A stretch of DNA of 10,651 nt from an uncultured Ruminococcus sp. Lineage in GTDB: Bacteria; Bacillota; Clostridia; Oscillospirales; Ruminococcaceae. The stretch spans positions 1 through 10,651 of the forward strand of contig NZ_CAMHRZ010000102.1 in the NCBI RefSeq assembly GCF_946187255.1. The letters are read 5' to 3'. This document shows, one piece after another, positions 1 to 5,680 of this stretch (its first letter is position 1; the number at the start of each line of letters is the position of its first letter). Below the pieces are notes generated by a model. The model saw only the letters and a list, made by a program, of their open reading frames with translations. It did no database searches and had not been told where the DNA came from. Both the position numbers and the translations under genes were made by a program.

Positions 1-597
1 GATGCAGTACAGCCACCACAGCCTTCTCGCCCCAAGAGGTCTCACCTCTATATAGCAGGGGGAGACATTCTCCGCGCTGAAGCCATCGACTGCATGGTGT
101 TCAAAGTAGATGAAGGGATAGGTGTCCTCGAACTCCTTCACCTTGCTCTTTATCATTTTCTCGTTGCTCTTGCTGTATTTTATGATGCCCTCGACCTCGA
201 ATTCCTCCTCCTGTTCGATCGTCCTTTGGTCGAACAGCTGGAAATACAGGTCTGTATCGCGGAATTCGTCGATCAGTATGCACACATACTTGCCCTTGTC
301 GTTTTTAAGCTCGATCAGGAAGTATGACATATAAGCATCATCGGCTGTCTCGTTTGAGTCTGTGGTATACAGAGTCAACGGTTCGGAGACCTCCAAGCCG
401 TCATGGTATCCCAGTACCACGCCTTTGACGGTGCCTCTCACATAGGTGCCGCTTTTTACCTCATCGAATTTCAGCTCCGAGATATCACGCATATTGATAT
501 ACCTGAAAAGCACCACCATGCCGAATATCAGCAGACCGATACCCACAGCCAGTGCCGCAAGAGCGATCTTGTGCAGTGTATTAAGTTTCAGCTTCAT
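1..597 (-). CDS. Membrane-anchored protein of unknown function (3' end beyond window)
   Basis: The frame is open without a stop from the ATG at 597 to base 1 (199 codons), so the protein is cut by the window edge. I do not recognise the family. Residues 9-31 form one hydrophobic helix after a basic N-terminus (MKLKLNTLHK), followed by a polar extracytoplasmic or soluble part of about 160 residues that looks like a beta-rich domain (TYVRGTVKGVV, YFLIELKND, YVCILIDEF). The last visible residues, RRLWWLYCI, look like the start of a second membrane helix, so the likely topology is helix - soluble domain - helix. The start is fixed because an in-frame TGA (604-606) lies just upstream with no other start codon between. 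The ribosome site is weak (GGGA). It lies 29 bp after the repeat-protein gene and is probably co-transcribed with it. Codon use matches the neighbours. Confidence 0.8.
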   Translation of the reverse strand, partial: MKLKLNTLHKIALAALAVGIGLLIFGMVVLFRYINMRDISELKFDEVKSGTYVRGTVKGVVLGYHDGLEVSEPLTLYTTDSNETADDAYMSYFLIELKNDKGKYVCILIDEFRDTDLYFQLFDQRTIEQEEEFEVEGIIKYSKSNEKMIKSKVKEFEDTYPFIYFEHHAVDGFSAENVSPCYIEVRPLGARRLWWLYCI

Positions 598-626
598 GAT
601 CCATCATTCCCATCGGATAACATAGT

Positions 627-1160
627 TTATTGCTGATCGTTATTATCCTCATCCTCCTCAGCGTCCACCGACTCGACTTCCACTATCTCGCCTGTGGGCT
701 TTCCTCTTTCTTCAGCTTTGCGCTTTGCCACCAGATCTTCGCCGCTGAATACGCTCTTGACTGTATCCATAGTCTTTTCGGCATCCTGCTTCAGTCCGCC
801 GCCGGTGACATAGTTCTTCATGGGAGCTACGGTATTGCCGATATCGTCTTTCAGCCTGCCGCTGCCCACATATTCCTTGGCGCCCTTGATGGCTGCGCTT
901 GCCTTGTCATGCATCTTGCCGCCGGTGACAAAGTCCTTTGTCTTTGTGACAGCCTTGCCTGCTTCCTCGCCCAGCTTGCCGCTGCCGATGAACTGCTTGG
1001 CTGACTTGACGGTCCTGTCCGCATCATCGTGGAGCTTTCCGCTCTGCACATAGTCCCTCATGGGAGCGACTGTCTTGTCGATGCTTTCTTTCAGCTTGCC
1101 GCTGCCCACATATTCCTTAGCGTTGTCCGCCGTGGCTTTGATCTTGTCCTTTAAGTTCAT
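627..1160 (-). CDS. Seven-unit 20-residue tandem-repeat protein with acidic tail
   Basis: A 177-aa protein made of seven back-to-back units of exactly 20 residues (residues 1-140) and a 37-residue charged tail ending EEDEDNNDQQ. The unit consensus is roughly G-K-L-x-x-x-(A/I)-x-x-T-V-x-x-x-K-x-Y-V-x-(S/G). Each unit reads as a short amphipathic helix ended by SG or GG. There is no signal peptide or membrane helix, so it is probably cytoplasmic. Units 1/5, 2/6 and 3/7 resemble each other most (AKEYVGS in 1 and 5, TVAPM in 2 and 6), suggesting that a four-unit block was duplicated. The composition recalls LEA-like, YtxH-like or phasin-like stress and surface-coating proteins, but this is analogy from sequence character only. 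A perfect AGGAGG at 1168-1173, 7 nt from the ATG, predicts strong translation. It lies 45 bp after the glucokinase gene and may have its own promoter there, though I see no clear -35 box. Confidence 0.88.
   Translation of the reverse strand: MNLKDKIKATADNAKEYVGSGKLKESIDKTVAPMRDYVQSGKLHDDADRTVKSAKQFIGSGKLGEEAGKAVTKTKDFVTGGKMHDKASAAIKGAKEYVGSGRLKDDIGNTVAPMKNYVTGGGLKQDAEKTMDTVKSVFSGEDLVAKRKAEERGKPTGEIVEVESVDAEEDEDNNDQQ
741..1160 (-). repeat. Seven 60-bp in-frame tandem repeats inside the 177-aa gene
   Basis: Unit boundaries on the minus strand are 1160-1101, 1100-1041, 1040-981, 980-921, 920-861, 860-801 and 800-741. At DNA level the units are diverged. The stretch 811-880 is strikingly similar to 1051-1120, exactly 240 bp away: both contain TCATGGGAGC and GCCGCTGCCCACATATTCCT. 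This gives a 4-unit (240-bp) higher-order period on top of the 60-bp one. Confidence 0.85.
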
Positions 1161-1205
1161 TTTAAAGCCTCCTAAGCCAGTATATTTATCTCTCTTGTTT
1201 ATCGT

Positions 1206-2159
1206 TTATTTATTGAGTCCCAGAAAAGCAGCGCCGATTATGCCTGCGTCGTTGCCCAGCTCCGCTATGACTATCTTTGTGTTCTTTGCGGAATTCTTGG
1301 TGTATATCTCCTTGGCTACCAGTTCTTTCAGGGGCAGCAGCAGGGGATCGCCCTCGTTGCACACACCGCCGCCTATACAGAGTATATCGGGCTGGAAGGT
1401 GTTTATGGTATTGGCGATACCGCAGGCGAGGTACTTTATGTAGTCGTCAACGACCTGCTTTGCAGTCGCATCGCCCTTTCTCATGGCGTTGAAGGCAGTC
1501 CTTGCGGAAACCTTGCCGTTGTCCTCGTTCTCCTTATGCAGCAGAGAATCGGGATCCTTCTCCATAGCTTCCTTTGTCATGCGGATAAGACCCGTTGCTG
1601 AGGAGTATACCTCAAAGCAGCCCTTTCTTCCGCAGGTACACTGCGGACCGTCAACATTGATAACGGTATGGCCTATCTCTGCGCCCGCAAAGTTGAAGCC
1701 CGAGTATATCTTCTTGTTGATGATGATACCGCCGCCCACGCCTGTGCCGAGGGTGATACATACCGCATCGTTGGCACCTCTTGCAGCGCCTGCGATGAAT
1801 TCGCCGTAAGCTGCTGCATTAGCGTCGTTCTCAACATAGCAGGGCTTGTCGATATGTGTCTTCATGAGTTCAACAACGGGGAAGTTAAGAAATCCCAGAT
1901 TGTTTGAGTACTCGATTATGCCTGCCTCGGAATTTGCGGTGCCTGGAGTGCCGATGCCCACAGCCTCGATATCATCAAGTGTCAGTCCTGCTTCCTTTAC
2001 AGCTTCGAGTGCCACCTTAGCCATATCAGCGCATATCTCCTCACCGGGACGGGGAAGATCGGTCTTGCAGCTTGCCTTTGCAACTATCTCAAACTTCTCA
2101 CTGACGACACCCGCCTTGATATTGGTGCCTCCCAGATCGATACCGATGTAATATTTCAT
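1206..2159 (-). CDS. glcK: ROK-family glucokinase
   Basis: Phosphorylates glucose with ATP to glucose-6-phosphate in the cytoplasm, feeding glycolysis. It is 317 aa, the usual ROK sugar-kinase length. Visible motifs (numbered from Met at 2159) are the N-terminal phosphate loop IGIDLGGTNIKAG (5-17); the substrate and catalytic END with Asp112 (110-112); GTGVGGG (138-144); the sugar/zinc segment EIGH (161-164) with CxCGxxGCxE (Cys174, Cys176, Cys181, Glu183); and a C-terminal IGGGV adenosine motif (262-266). No DNA-binding domain is present, so it is a kinase and not a ROK repressor. A TTG at 2168 would add three residues, but the AGGAG (2169-2173) touches it directly and sits an ideal 9 nt from the ATG at 2159, so the ATG is the start. 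Glucose is the likeliest substrate; another hexose such as mannose or fructose cannot be excluded. Confidence 0.93.
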   Translation of the reverse strand: MKYYIGIDLGGTNIKAGVVSEKFEIVAKASCKTDLPRPGEEICADMAKVALEAVKEAGLTLDDIEAVGIGTPGTANSEAGIIEYSNNLGFLNFPVVELMKTHIDKPCYVENDANAAAYGEFIAGAARGANDAVCITLGTGVGGGIIINKKIYSGFNFAGAEIGHTVINVDGPQCTCGRKGCFEVYSSATGLIRMTKEAMEKDPDSLLHKENEDNGKVSARTAFNAMRKGDATAKQVVDDYIKYLACGIANTINTFQPDILCIGGGVCNEGDPLLLPLKELVAKEIYTKNSAKNTKIVIAELGNDAGIIGAAFLGLNK

Positions 2160-2168
2160 ATTATCCAA

Positions 2169-2173
2169 CTCCT
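2169..2173 (-). promoter_or_regulatory. Ribosome binding site fixing the glucokinase start
   Basis: AGGAG on the minus strand, 9 nt before ATG 2159 and 0 nt before TTG 2168. The spacing rules out the longer TTG-initiated form. Confidence 0.8.
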
Positions 2174-2212
2174 ATTCGTGTTTTTGCGGAAAAACAGATC
2201 CGCTTTATGAAA

Positions 2213-2229
2213 CGGCACACAAAGCGCCG
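2213..2229 (-). other. Weak hairpin at the end of the 186-aa membrane protein gene
   Basis: CGGCGC-TTTGT-GTGCCG on the minus strand forms a 6-bp stem with one G-T pair, just after the stop codon. It is followed only by TTTCATAAA, so it is a poor intrinsic terminator. It may reduce read-through into the glucokinase gene or protect the upstream mRNA end. Confidence 0.3.
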
Positions 2230-2232
2230 CTG

Positions 2233-2793
2233 TTATCTTTTTATGATGCCCCTTATCACCATCACGATGCTGAATACCGCCATTATCACCACCGAAGCAA
2301 GTGTGGTCAGTATCAGCGCCCATGTGGGGTCGGGCGTTATCCTTATTATCTCATTGTAGTTTATCTCACTGAATCTGCCGCCGTTTTCGCCCCCGACAGT
2401 TATACTGCCGCTGCCCAGTAAAGCGCCGTCCTCCATATAGAACCTTACGGGGGTATATATCTTTGATATCGCGGGCAGTTCCAGCTTATCGGTCTTTGCG
2501 GCGTACATTGACGGCGGTGACATTATCTCGGGCTTGCTGAATATGTAGCAGCCGTCCGCTTCTTCGCTGTAATACACTTCATTGAAGAAATATCCGTATA
2601 TATCCTGACCGTCTTCGGCTTTTCTGACATTTTCGTTATCGATAAAGAACCCTGTGCCGCAGCCCGCTGCAAGCAGTAAAAGTACGCAGTTGACTATCAG
2701 TGCCGTTTTCCTCGCCCTGCCTTTGTTAAGCATCGCAGACAGCGTGAAAAGTACTATGATAGTCGCAGCTGCCAGTATTGAAAATAACGACAT
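2233..2793 (-). CDS. Membrane protein of unknown function with three predicted helices
   Basis: A 186-aa protein I do not recognise. Hydrophobic helices fall at about residues 3-22, 30-51 and 158-181, with basic residues NKGRARK between the first two and RGIIKR at the C-terminus. Between helices 2 and 3 is a soluble domain of about 105 residues, predicted outside the cytoplasm by the positive-inside rule. It is rich in aromatic residues and glycine (DIYGYFFNEVYY, GGENGGRFSEINYNEI). There is no catalytic signature. The start has AAGGAAG (2801-2807) 7 nt upstream. It lies 57 bp after the 91-aa membrane protein gene and 73 bp before glucokinase in the same direction, so it probably belongs to the manA transcription unit. 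Conservation beside the sugar genes would be the first clue to its function. Confidence 0.8.
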   Translation of the reverse strand: MSLFSILAAATIIVLFTLSAMLNKGRARKTALIVNCVLLLLAAGCGTGFFIDNENVRKAEDGQDIYGYFFNEVYYSEEADGCYIFSKPEIMSPPSMYAAKTDKLELPAISKIYTPVRFYMEDGALLGSGSITVGGENGGRFSEINYNEIIRITPDPTWALILTTLASVVIMAVFSIVMVIRGIIKR

Positions 2794-2833
2794 AGTATAA
2801 CTTCCTTATTTATATCATACACATTTATGATAG

Positions 2834-2849
2834 GGCACCCGAAAGTGCC
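2834..2849 (-). other. Small hairpin between the two membrane-protein genes
   Basis: GGCAC-TTTCGG-GTGCC on the minus strand is a 5-bp stem directly after the stop of the 91-aa gene. No T-run follows, so I do not call it a terminator. It could be an mRNA processing or stability element. Confidence 0.3.
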
Positions 2850-2850
2850 G

Positions 2851-3126
2851 TTATTCATTTTTTGATCGGGAAATCTTTGCTATCAAAACTACGGTTATCA
2901 ACAAGATCGAGTAAAATAAACCCATAACGGAAGTCTCAATGATCTTCCTGTCGGGACTGCCAAATATCTCTTTCGTATTGTCAATGCCTAATAACACAAG
3001 GCTCAGAAGCGCTAAGCCAAGCAGTATCCCGTCTGTTGTGATAGCGAACTTTTTTGCCTTTTCCGTATCCAATGCTATTATGAAAATAAAAGCTATCACG
3101 GTGATCAGGTATGTCAGTGCGTCCAT
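2851..3126 (-). CDS. Small three-helix membrane protein of unknown function
   Basis: A 91-aa, strongly hydrophobic protein with predicted helices at about residues 4-19, 32-48 and 66-84, short charged loops (DTEKAKK, DNTKEIFGSPDRK) and a basic tail (KISRSKNE). There is no recognisable enzyme or transporter motif. Its ATG follows the TAA of the 161-aa gene with no base between (TAAATG), and its ribosome site AGGAGA is the Arg-Arg coding sequence at the end of that gene. Translation of the two is therefore almost certainly coupled, and the proteins may act together. It could be a helper or anchor for the preceding soluble protein, which is inference from arrangement only. Confidence 0.8.
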   Translation of the reverse strand: MDALTYLITVIAFIFIIALDTEKAKKFAITTDGILLGLALLSLVLLGIDNTKEIFGSPDRKIIETSVMGLFYSILLITVVLIAKISRSKNE

Positions 3127-3612
3127 TTATGTTCTCCTATCAGGCTGTATGCTGTCGATAAACGGCGGTTCGTCCGATGCCACGTTTATGATGTGTTCAA
3201 GACACCTTATCTGATAGTGCTTTATACCCTCTCTTACCTGATGAGCGAATGTGCTGACCTTTATGTAGTCAAGCCAGTCGGAATCATCAGCGGTAACAAC
3301 AGGCTCGTTATTATCAAGCGTTGCCCTGTCGCCGTTATCAAAGCTCTCGTTTATCACCGAATAGCCTATATAGCTTTCAAATCGTACTGTCCAGTGCCTG
3401 TCCTCGTTCACATCTATGGGTGCGGAATCTTTCAGCAGTTCAGCCACCTGCTCACCGAATTCTCCCGCCAGCGCCGCGATATCCTCTTCATCGGAAGTAC
3501 CCGTCACGGTGCCGTAAAGCTCTATCACCAGTGAGCCATCTTCCTCGCGGATGCTTTCAGCGTAGAGGTATTTTTCACGGTTCACATCTTCGATAAATTC
3601 TTCAAAACTCAT
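3127..3612 (-). CDS. Small acidic cytoplasmic protein of unknown function
   Basis: A 161-aa soluble, acidic protein with no signal peptide or membrane helix. The most distinctive parts are the segment WTVRFESYIGYSVINESF (about residues 74-91) and a C-terminal segment HYQIRCLEHIINVASDEPP (about 132-150). From memory these resemble a widespread family of small uncharacterised bacterial proteins, sometimes suggested to be immunity-like; I cannot confirm this here. The ATG overlaps the TGA of manA (ATGA, 4 nt), so translation is coupled to manA, and the 91-aa membrane protein starts on the base after its stop. The order manA - soluble protein - membrane protein is thus one tightly packed unit. 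No catalytic residues can be argued for. Confidence 0.82.
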   Translation of the reverse strand: MSFEEFIEDVNREKYLYAESIREEDGSLVIELYGTVTGTSDEEDIAALAGEFGEQVAELLKDSAPIDVNEDRHWTVRFESYIGYSVINESFDNGDRATLDNNEPVVTADDSDWLDYIKVSTFAHQVREGIKHYQIRCLEHIINVASDEPPFIDSIQPDRRT

Positions 3613-4595
3613 TTGCAGTCATCTATCCTTGTGAGTATCAGGCTGCACTTGCCCTCAACACGGAATTTGCCCGACCCTGCGGGAATGAACAGGCTGTCGC
3701 CCTTTTTGGCTTTTACAGCTTCATCGGCGGTAGGCTCGGGCTCGCCGTCGGTAACGAGAGGTTCGCCCTCCAGCACCAGCAGGCTCACAAAGGAACTCTC
3801 GTCCGCTTCAAATTCTGCCTTATCATCTATATCGACCTTGTATGTGGTGAAATACTCGCATCTTGCCAGCAGCTTGATATCCGCACCGTTCTCGTGTACA
3901 GCGGGTATATCGGGATAGCTTTCCGCAGGTGCCAGCTTGGTGACATCCTTTGCCTTCTCCACATGGAGCTCGCGGGGCTTGCCGTCCTTGCCCACTCTGC
4001 CGTAGTCGTAGATGCGGTAGGTGGTGTTGGAATTCTGCTGTATCTCCGCGATGAGTATACCTTTTCCTATAGCATGCAGAGTTCCCGCATTGATGAAGAA
4101 TACATCTCCCTTGTGTACGGGGACGTTGTTGGTCACTTCCAGCAGGGTGTTGTCTGCTATCCTCTGCGCGAACTCTTCCTTGCTTATCTCGTGCTTGAAA
4201 CCGTAGAGAAGCTCAGCACCCTCGTCGCAGTCAACTATGTACCACATCTCGGTCTTGCCGTATTCCCCCTCGACACGCTGTGCGTAGTCATTGTCGGGGT
4301 GTACCTGTACTGAAAGGTTGTCCTTGGCATCTATCAGCTTGATAAGTATGGGGAAATCCTCAAACTTCTCACTGTTTGTACCCAGCACCTGCCTGCCGGC
4401 TTTGCCGATGTACTCCTTCAAAGTCAGCCCGTCATATTCGCCGCCCGCGATAACACACGGACCGTCCTTGTGACAGGAAAGCTCCCAGCTTTCAGCCACC
4501 TTGTCAAGATCGCATTCTTTGCCGTATTCATCCCTGAGTCTTGTGCCGCCCCACAGGTAGTCCTTGAAGGCAGGCTTCATTAAAAATATACCCAT
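3609..4595 (-). CDS. manA: Class I mannose-6-phosphate isomerase
   Basis: Interconverts mannose-6-phosphate and fructose-6-phosphate in the cytoplasm. This is the entry of mannose into glycolysis and the exit towards mannose donors for glycans. At 328 aa it matches the short Firmicutes form of the family. The zinc and active-site motifs are in order: SVQVHPDN (Gln97, His99), KTEMWYI (Glu116), the cupin strand with AGTLHAIG (His174), and the substrate segment EIQQNSNTTYRIYDYGR (184-200) with Arg194. The C-terminal cupin-like part ends in a beta-rich segment (GDSLFIPAGSGKFRVEG). The ATG at 4595 has GGAG 11 nt upstream. It is the first gene after the sigmaA promoter at 4645-4673 and heads the minus-strand run that includes a glucokinase, which fits growth on mannan- and glucan-derived sugars. 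Identification is secure. Confidence 0.95.
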   Translation of the reverse strand: MGIFLMKPAFKDYLWGGTRLRDEYGKECDLDKVAESWELSCHKDGPCVIAGGEYDGLTLKEYIGKAGRQVLGTNSEKFEDFPILIKLIDAKDNLSVQVHPDNDYAQRVEGEYGKTEMWYIVDCDEGAELLYGFKHEISKEEFAQRIADNTLLEVTNNVPVHKGDVFFINAGTLHAIGKGILIAEIQQNSNTTYRIYDYGRVGKDGKPRELHVEKAKDVTKLAPAESYPDIPAVHENGADIKLLARCEYFTTYKVDIDDKAEFEADESSFVSLLVLEGEPLVTDGEPEPTADEAVKAKKGDSLFIPAGSGKFRVEGKCSLILTRIDDCK

Positions 4596-4619
4596 ATTTT
4601 GTAATACTCCGTTTCCGCA

Positions 4620-4636
4620 GTGCGGTCAATCCGCAC
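4620..4636. promoter_or_regulatory. Perfect inverted repeat at the predicted manA transcription start
   Basis: GTGCGG-TCAAT-CCGCAC has 6-bp arms and a 5-nt centre. It lies just downstream of the manA -10 box, covering roughly +2 to +18 of the predicted transcript. This is where a repressor operator or a 5'-protecting mRNA hairpin would sit. Its function is inferred from position. Confidence 0.45.
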
Positions 4637-4644
4637 TCTATACT

Positions 4645-4673
4645 ATAATAACATAATTCCGTGATTTAGTCAA
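4645..4673 (-). promoter_or_regulatory. sigmaA promoter for the manA gene run
   Basis: On the minus strand the -35 is TTGACT (4668-4673) and the -10 is TATTAT (4645-4650), with an exact 17-bp spacer. The start is predicted near 4638, giving a leader of about 43 nt to the manA ATG. Directly upstream is AT-rich DNA that could act as an UP element. Confidence 0.8.
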
Positions 4674-4674
4674 T

Positions 4675-4691
4675 ATTTTTTCGCAAAAAAT
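4675..4691. repeat. A/T inverted repeat upstream of the manA -35 box
   Basis: ATTTTTT-CGC-AAAAAAT has 7-bp perfect arms and abuts the -35 box. It could be an UP element for RNA polymerase or a regulator site. It is not backed by a transcript end, so I do not call it a terminator. Confidence 0.4.
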
Positions 4692-4776
4692 CCCAAAGGT
4701 GCAGAAGGTGTCGGAATGGGCGGAAGGTTGTTTAAAACGCTGTACGGCTCACGATGAATTTTGTGAATAATGTTAA

Positions 4777-4805
4777 TTGCTATCAATTGTGAAAAAGTGT
4801 ATAAT
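4777..4805 (+). promoter_or_regulatory. sigmaA promoter for the 99-aa membrane protein
   Basis: -35 TTGCTA (4777-4782), 17-bp spacer, perfect -10 TATAAT (4800-4805). The start is predicted near 4812, giving a leader of about 78 nt. A small inverted repeat AATTG-CTAT-CAATT (4775-4788) overlaps the -35 and could be an operator. It is divergent from the manA promoter, about 100 bp away. Confidence 0.65.
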
Positions 4806-4889
4806 TAAACTATATAAAACTGATTTTTTTGTGCAGCTCAGCATACCGACACAGCGATCATCACAACAGGCACCGACGGAGGTGTAATT

Positions 4890-5189
4890 ATGGAAAAGTA
4901 TTTCAAATGGCTGGTCTGTACACTGTTTGCATTGCAGGCGGCGCTGTATATCTCGGCACTGCCGGCAACAGCCTGCGGGCACCGAATAAAGGCGGATGCA
5001 CAGGGCTGCTGTTATGCCAAAGGTACAGTACTTGCGGAGGACGGTTCCTCTGAGGAGAGCGAAGCAGACAGAAAGACCAGACTGAAAAAACAAGCAAAAA
5101 ACAGCTGGCAGATCTACGCCTGTATAGGAGGCGGCGCAGTGGTAGTGATATCCATAATCTGTCTGCTGGCTGACAACAAGAAAAGGTAG
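4890..5189 (+). CDS. Small cysteine-containing membrane protein of unknown function
   Basis: A 99-aa protein with GGAGG (4878-4882) 7 nt before the ATG. Residues 1-28 look like a signal sequence or N-terminal helix (MEKYFKW, then LVCTLFALQAALYISALPATA) with a plausible cleavage point before Cys29. ATAC is not a standard lipobox because position -3 is Ala. A short polar region follows with CGHRIKADAQGCC (Cys29, Cys40, Cys41), then a highly charged stretch SSEESEADRKTRLKKQAKN, a second helix at about 75-94 (IYACIGGGAVVVISIICLLA) and a basic end DNKKR. If the signal is cleaved, it is a type I single-helix protein with a tiny external domain of about 45 residues. I do not recognise a family. It has its own promoter and no close downstream partner. 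Confidence 0.72.
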   Translation: MEKYFKWLVCTLFALQAALYISALPATACGHRIKADAQGCCYAKGTVLAEDGSSEESEADRKTRLKKQAKNSWQIYACIGGGAVVVISIICLLADNKKR

Positions 5190-5418
5190 ACGTTGACGGC
5201 AGCTATTTATTGAGAAAAGAGCGGGTCGGATCAATGATCTTCCCCACACCGGGAATAGTTCGGAAAAAGGGACTCCATAAGGTTACAAGACGGTTAAAAT
5301 TGTAGTAAAACTATTGAAAAACGGCGTAAAATATGGTATGATAAGACTGTAAAAAAGTTACAGACGCAAGCCATCGGTCTTGTAGCTTGAGATCATTCTC
5401 GGAAAGAAGTGCAGTGAT
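5190..5418 (+). promoter_or_regulatory. Intergenic region with sigmaA promoter (5314-5342) and structured leader
   Basis: The promoter is -35 TTGAAA (5314-5319), 17-bp spacer, -10 TATGAT (5337-5342), with a start near 5349. The leader contains three small hairpins: CTGTAA-AAAAG-TTACAG (5347-5363) right at the 5' end, CAAGC...GCTTG (starting 5367, 13-nt loop), and GAGA-TCAT-TCTC just before the weak ribosome site of the 59-aa gene. I see no intrinsic terminator for the upstream 99-aa gene. The hairpins suggest mRNA stabilisation or leader control, but no known riboswitch is recognised. Confidence 0.55.
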
Positions 5419-5598
5419 ATGGAAAAAACTTTTTTCATCAGCAAAGCAGCCTCCGGTGATGAGTACGGTGCGCCGACTTACGACAGGTTCCAGCGCATCG
5501 AAAAGCTCAATATGCTGGTTGACAGCGGTTGGGTGATAAAGAGCTTCAAGTGCGATGCACATGAGGAGTATTTCATACTGGAAAAGGCTGATCAGTGA
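5419..5598 (+). CDS. 59-aa protein, DUF4177-like, in its own transcription unit
   Basis: The frame runs from ATG 5419 to TGA 5596-5598 and encodes 59 residues starting MEKTFFISKA. The second half, LNMLVDSGWVIKSFKC...EEYFILEKA, has the layout of DUF4177-type proteins: a helix ending in a G-W motif, then two strands ending in a hydrophobic-E-K pattern. The same layout is seen in the 122-aa protein at 7246-7614. The coding case rests on a sigmaA promoter 77 bp upstream, a strong terminator 6 bp downstream, and codon use like the neighbours. The ribosome site is weak: GGAAAG 12 nt upstream. It is likely cytoplasmic, with unknown function. Confidence 0.7.
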   Translation: MEKTFFISKAASGDEYGAPTYDRFQRIEKLNMLVDSGWVIKSFKCDAHEEYFILEKADQ

Positions 5599-5603
5599 CA
5601 CGC

Positions 5604-5640
5604 AAGGGGGAATGCCCGCAGGGGCTTTCCCCTTTTATTT
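5604..5640 (+). terminator. Intrinsic terminator after the 59-aa gene
   Basis: AAGGGGGAA-(t)-GCCC, loop GCAG, GGGC-TTTCCCCTT, followed by TTATTT. The stem is about 13 bp with a single bulged T and is GC-rich at base and top. It separates the 59-aa gene from the downstream flavoprotein. Confidence 0.88.
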
Positions 5641-5680
5641 ATATCGGCAAATACGATGCTAAAAACAGGAGGTATGTGAT

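Noticed and set aside
741..1160. CRISPR array
   Set aside because: The regular 60-bp spacing comes from in-frame protein repeats that are diverged and contiguous, not identical repeats separated by unique spacers.
4714..4755. Possible 13-codon leader peptide (ATG GGC GGA ... TGA) upstream of the 99-aa gene
   Set aside because: It ends before the predicted promoter at 4777-4805, so it would not be on that transcript, and it lacks a ribosome site.
4773..5249. 158-codon minus-strand open frame opposite the 99-aa gene
   Set aside because: It overlaps a gene with a good promoter and GGAGG site on the other strand and reads across that promoter; the product is Cys/Tyr-rich without domain logic.
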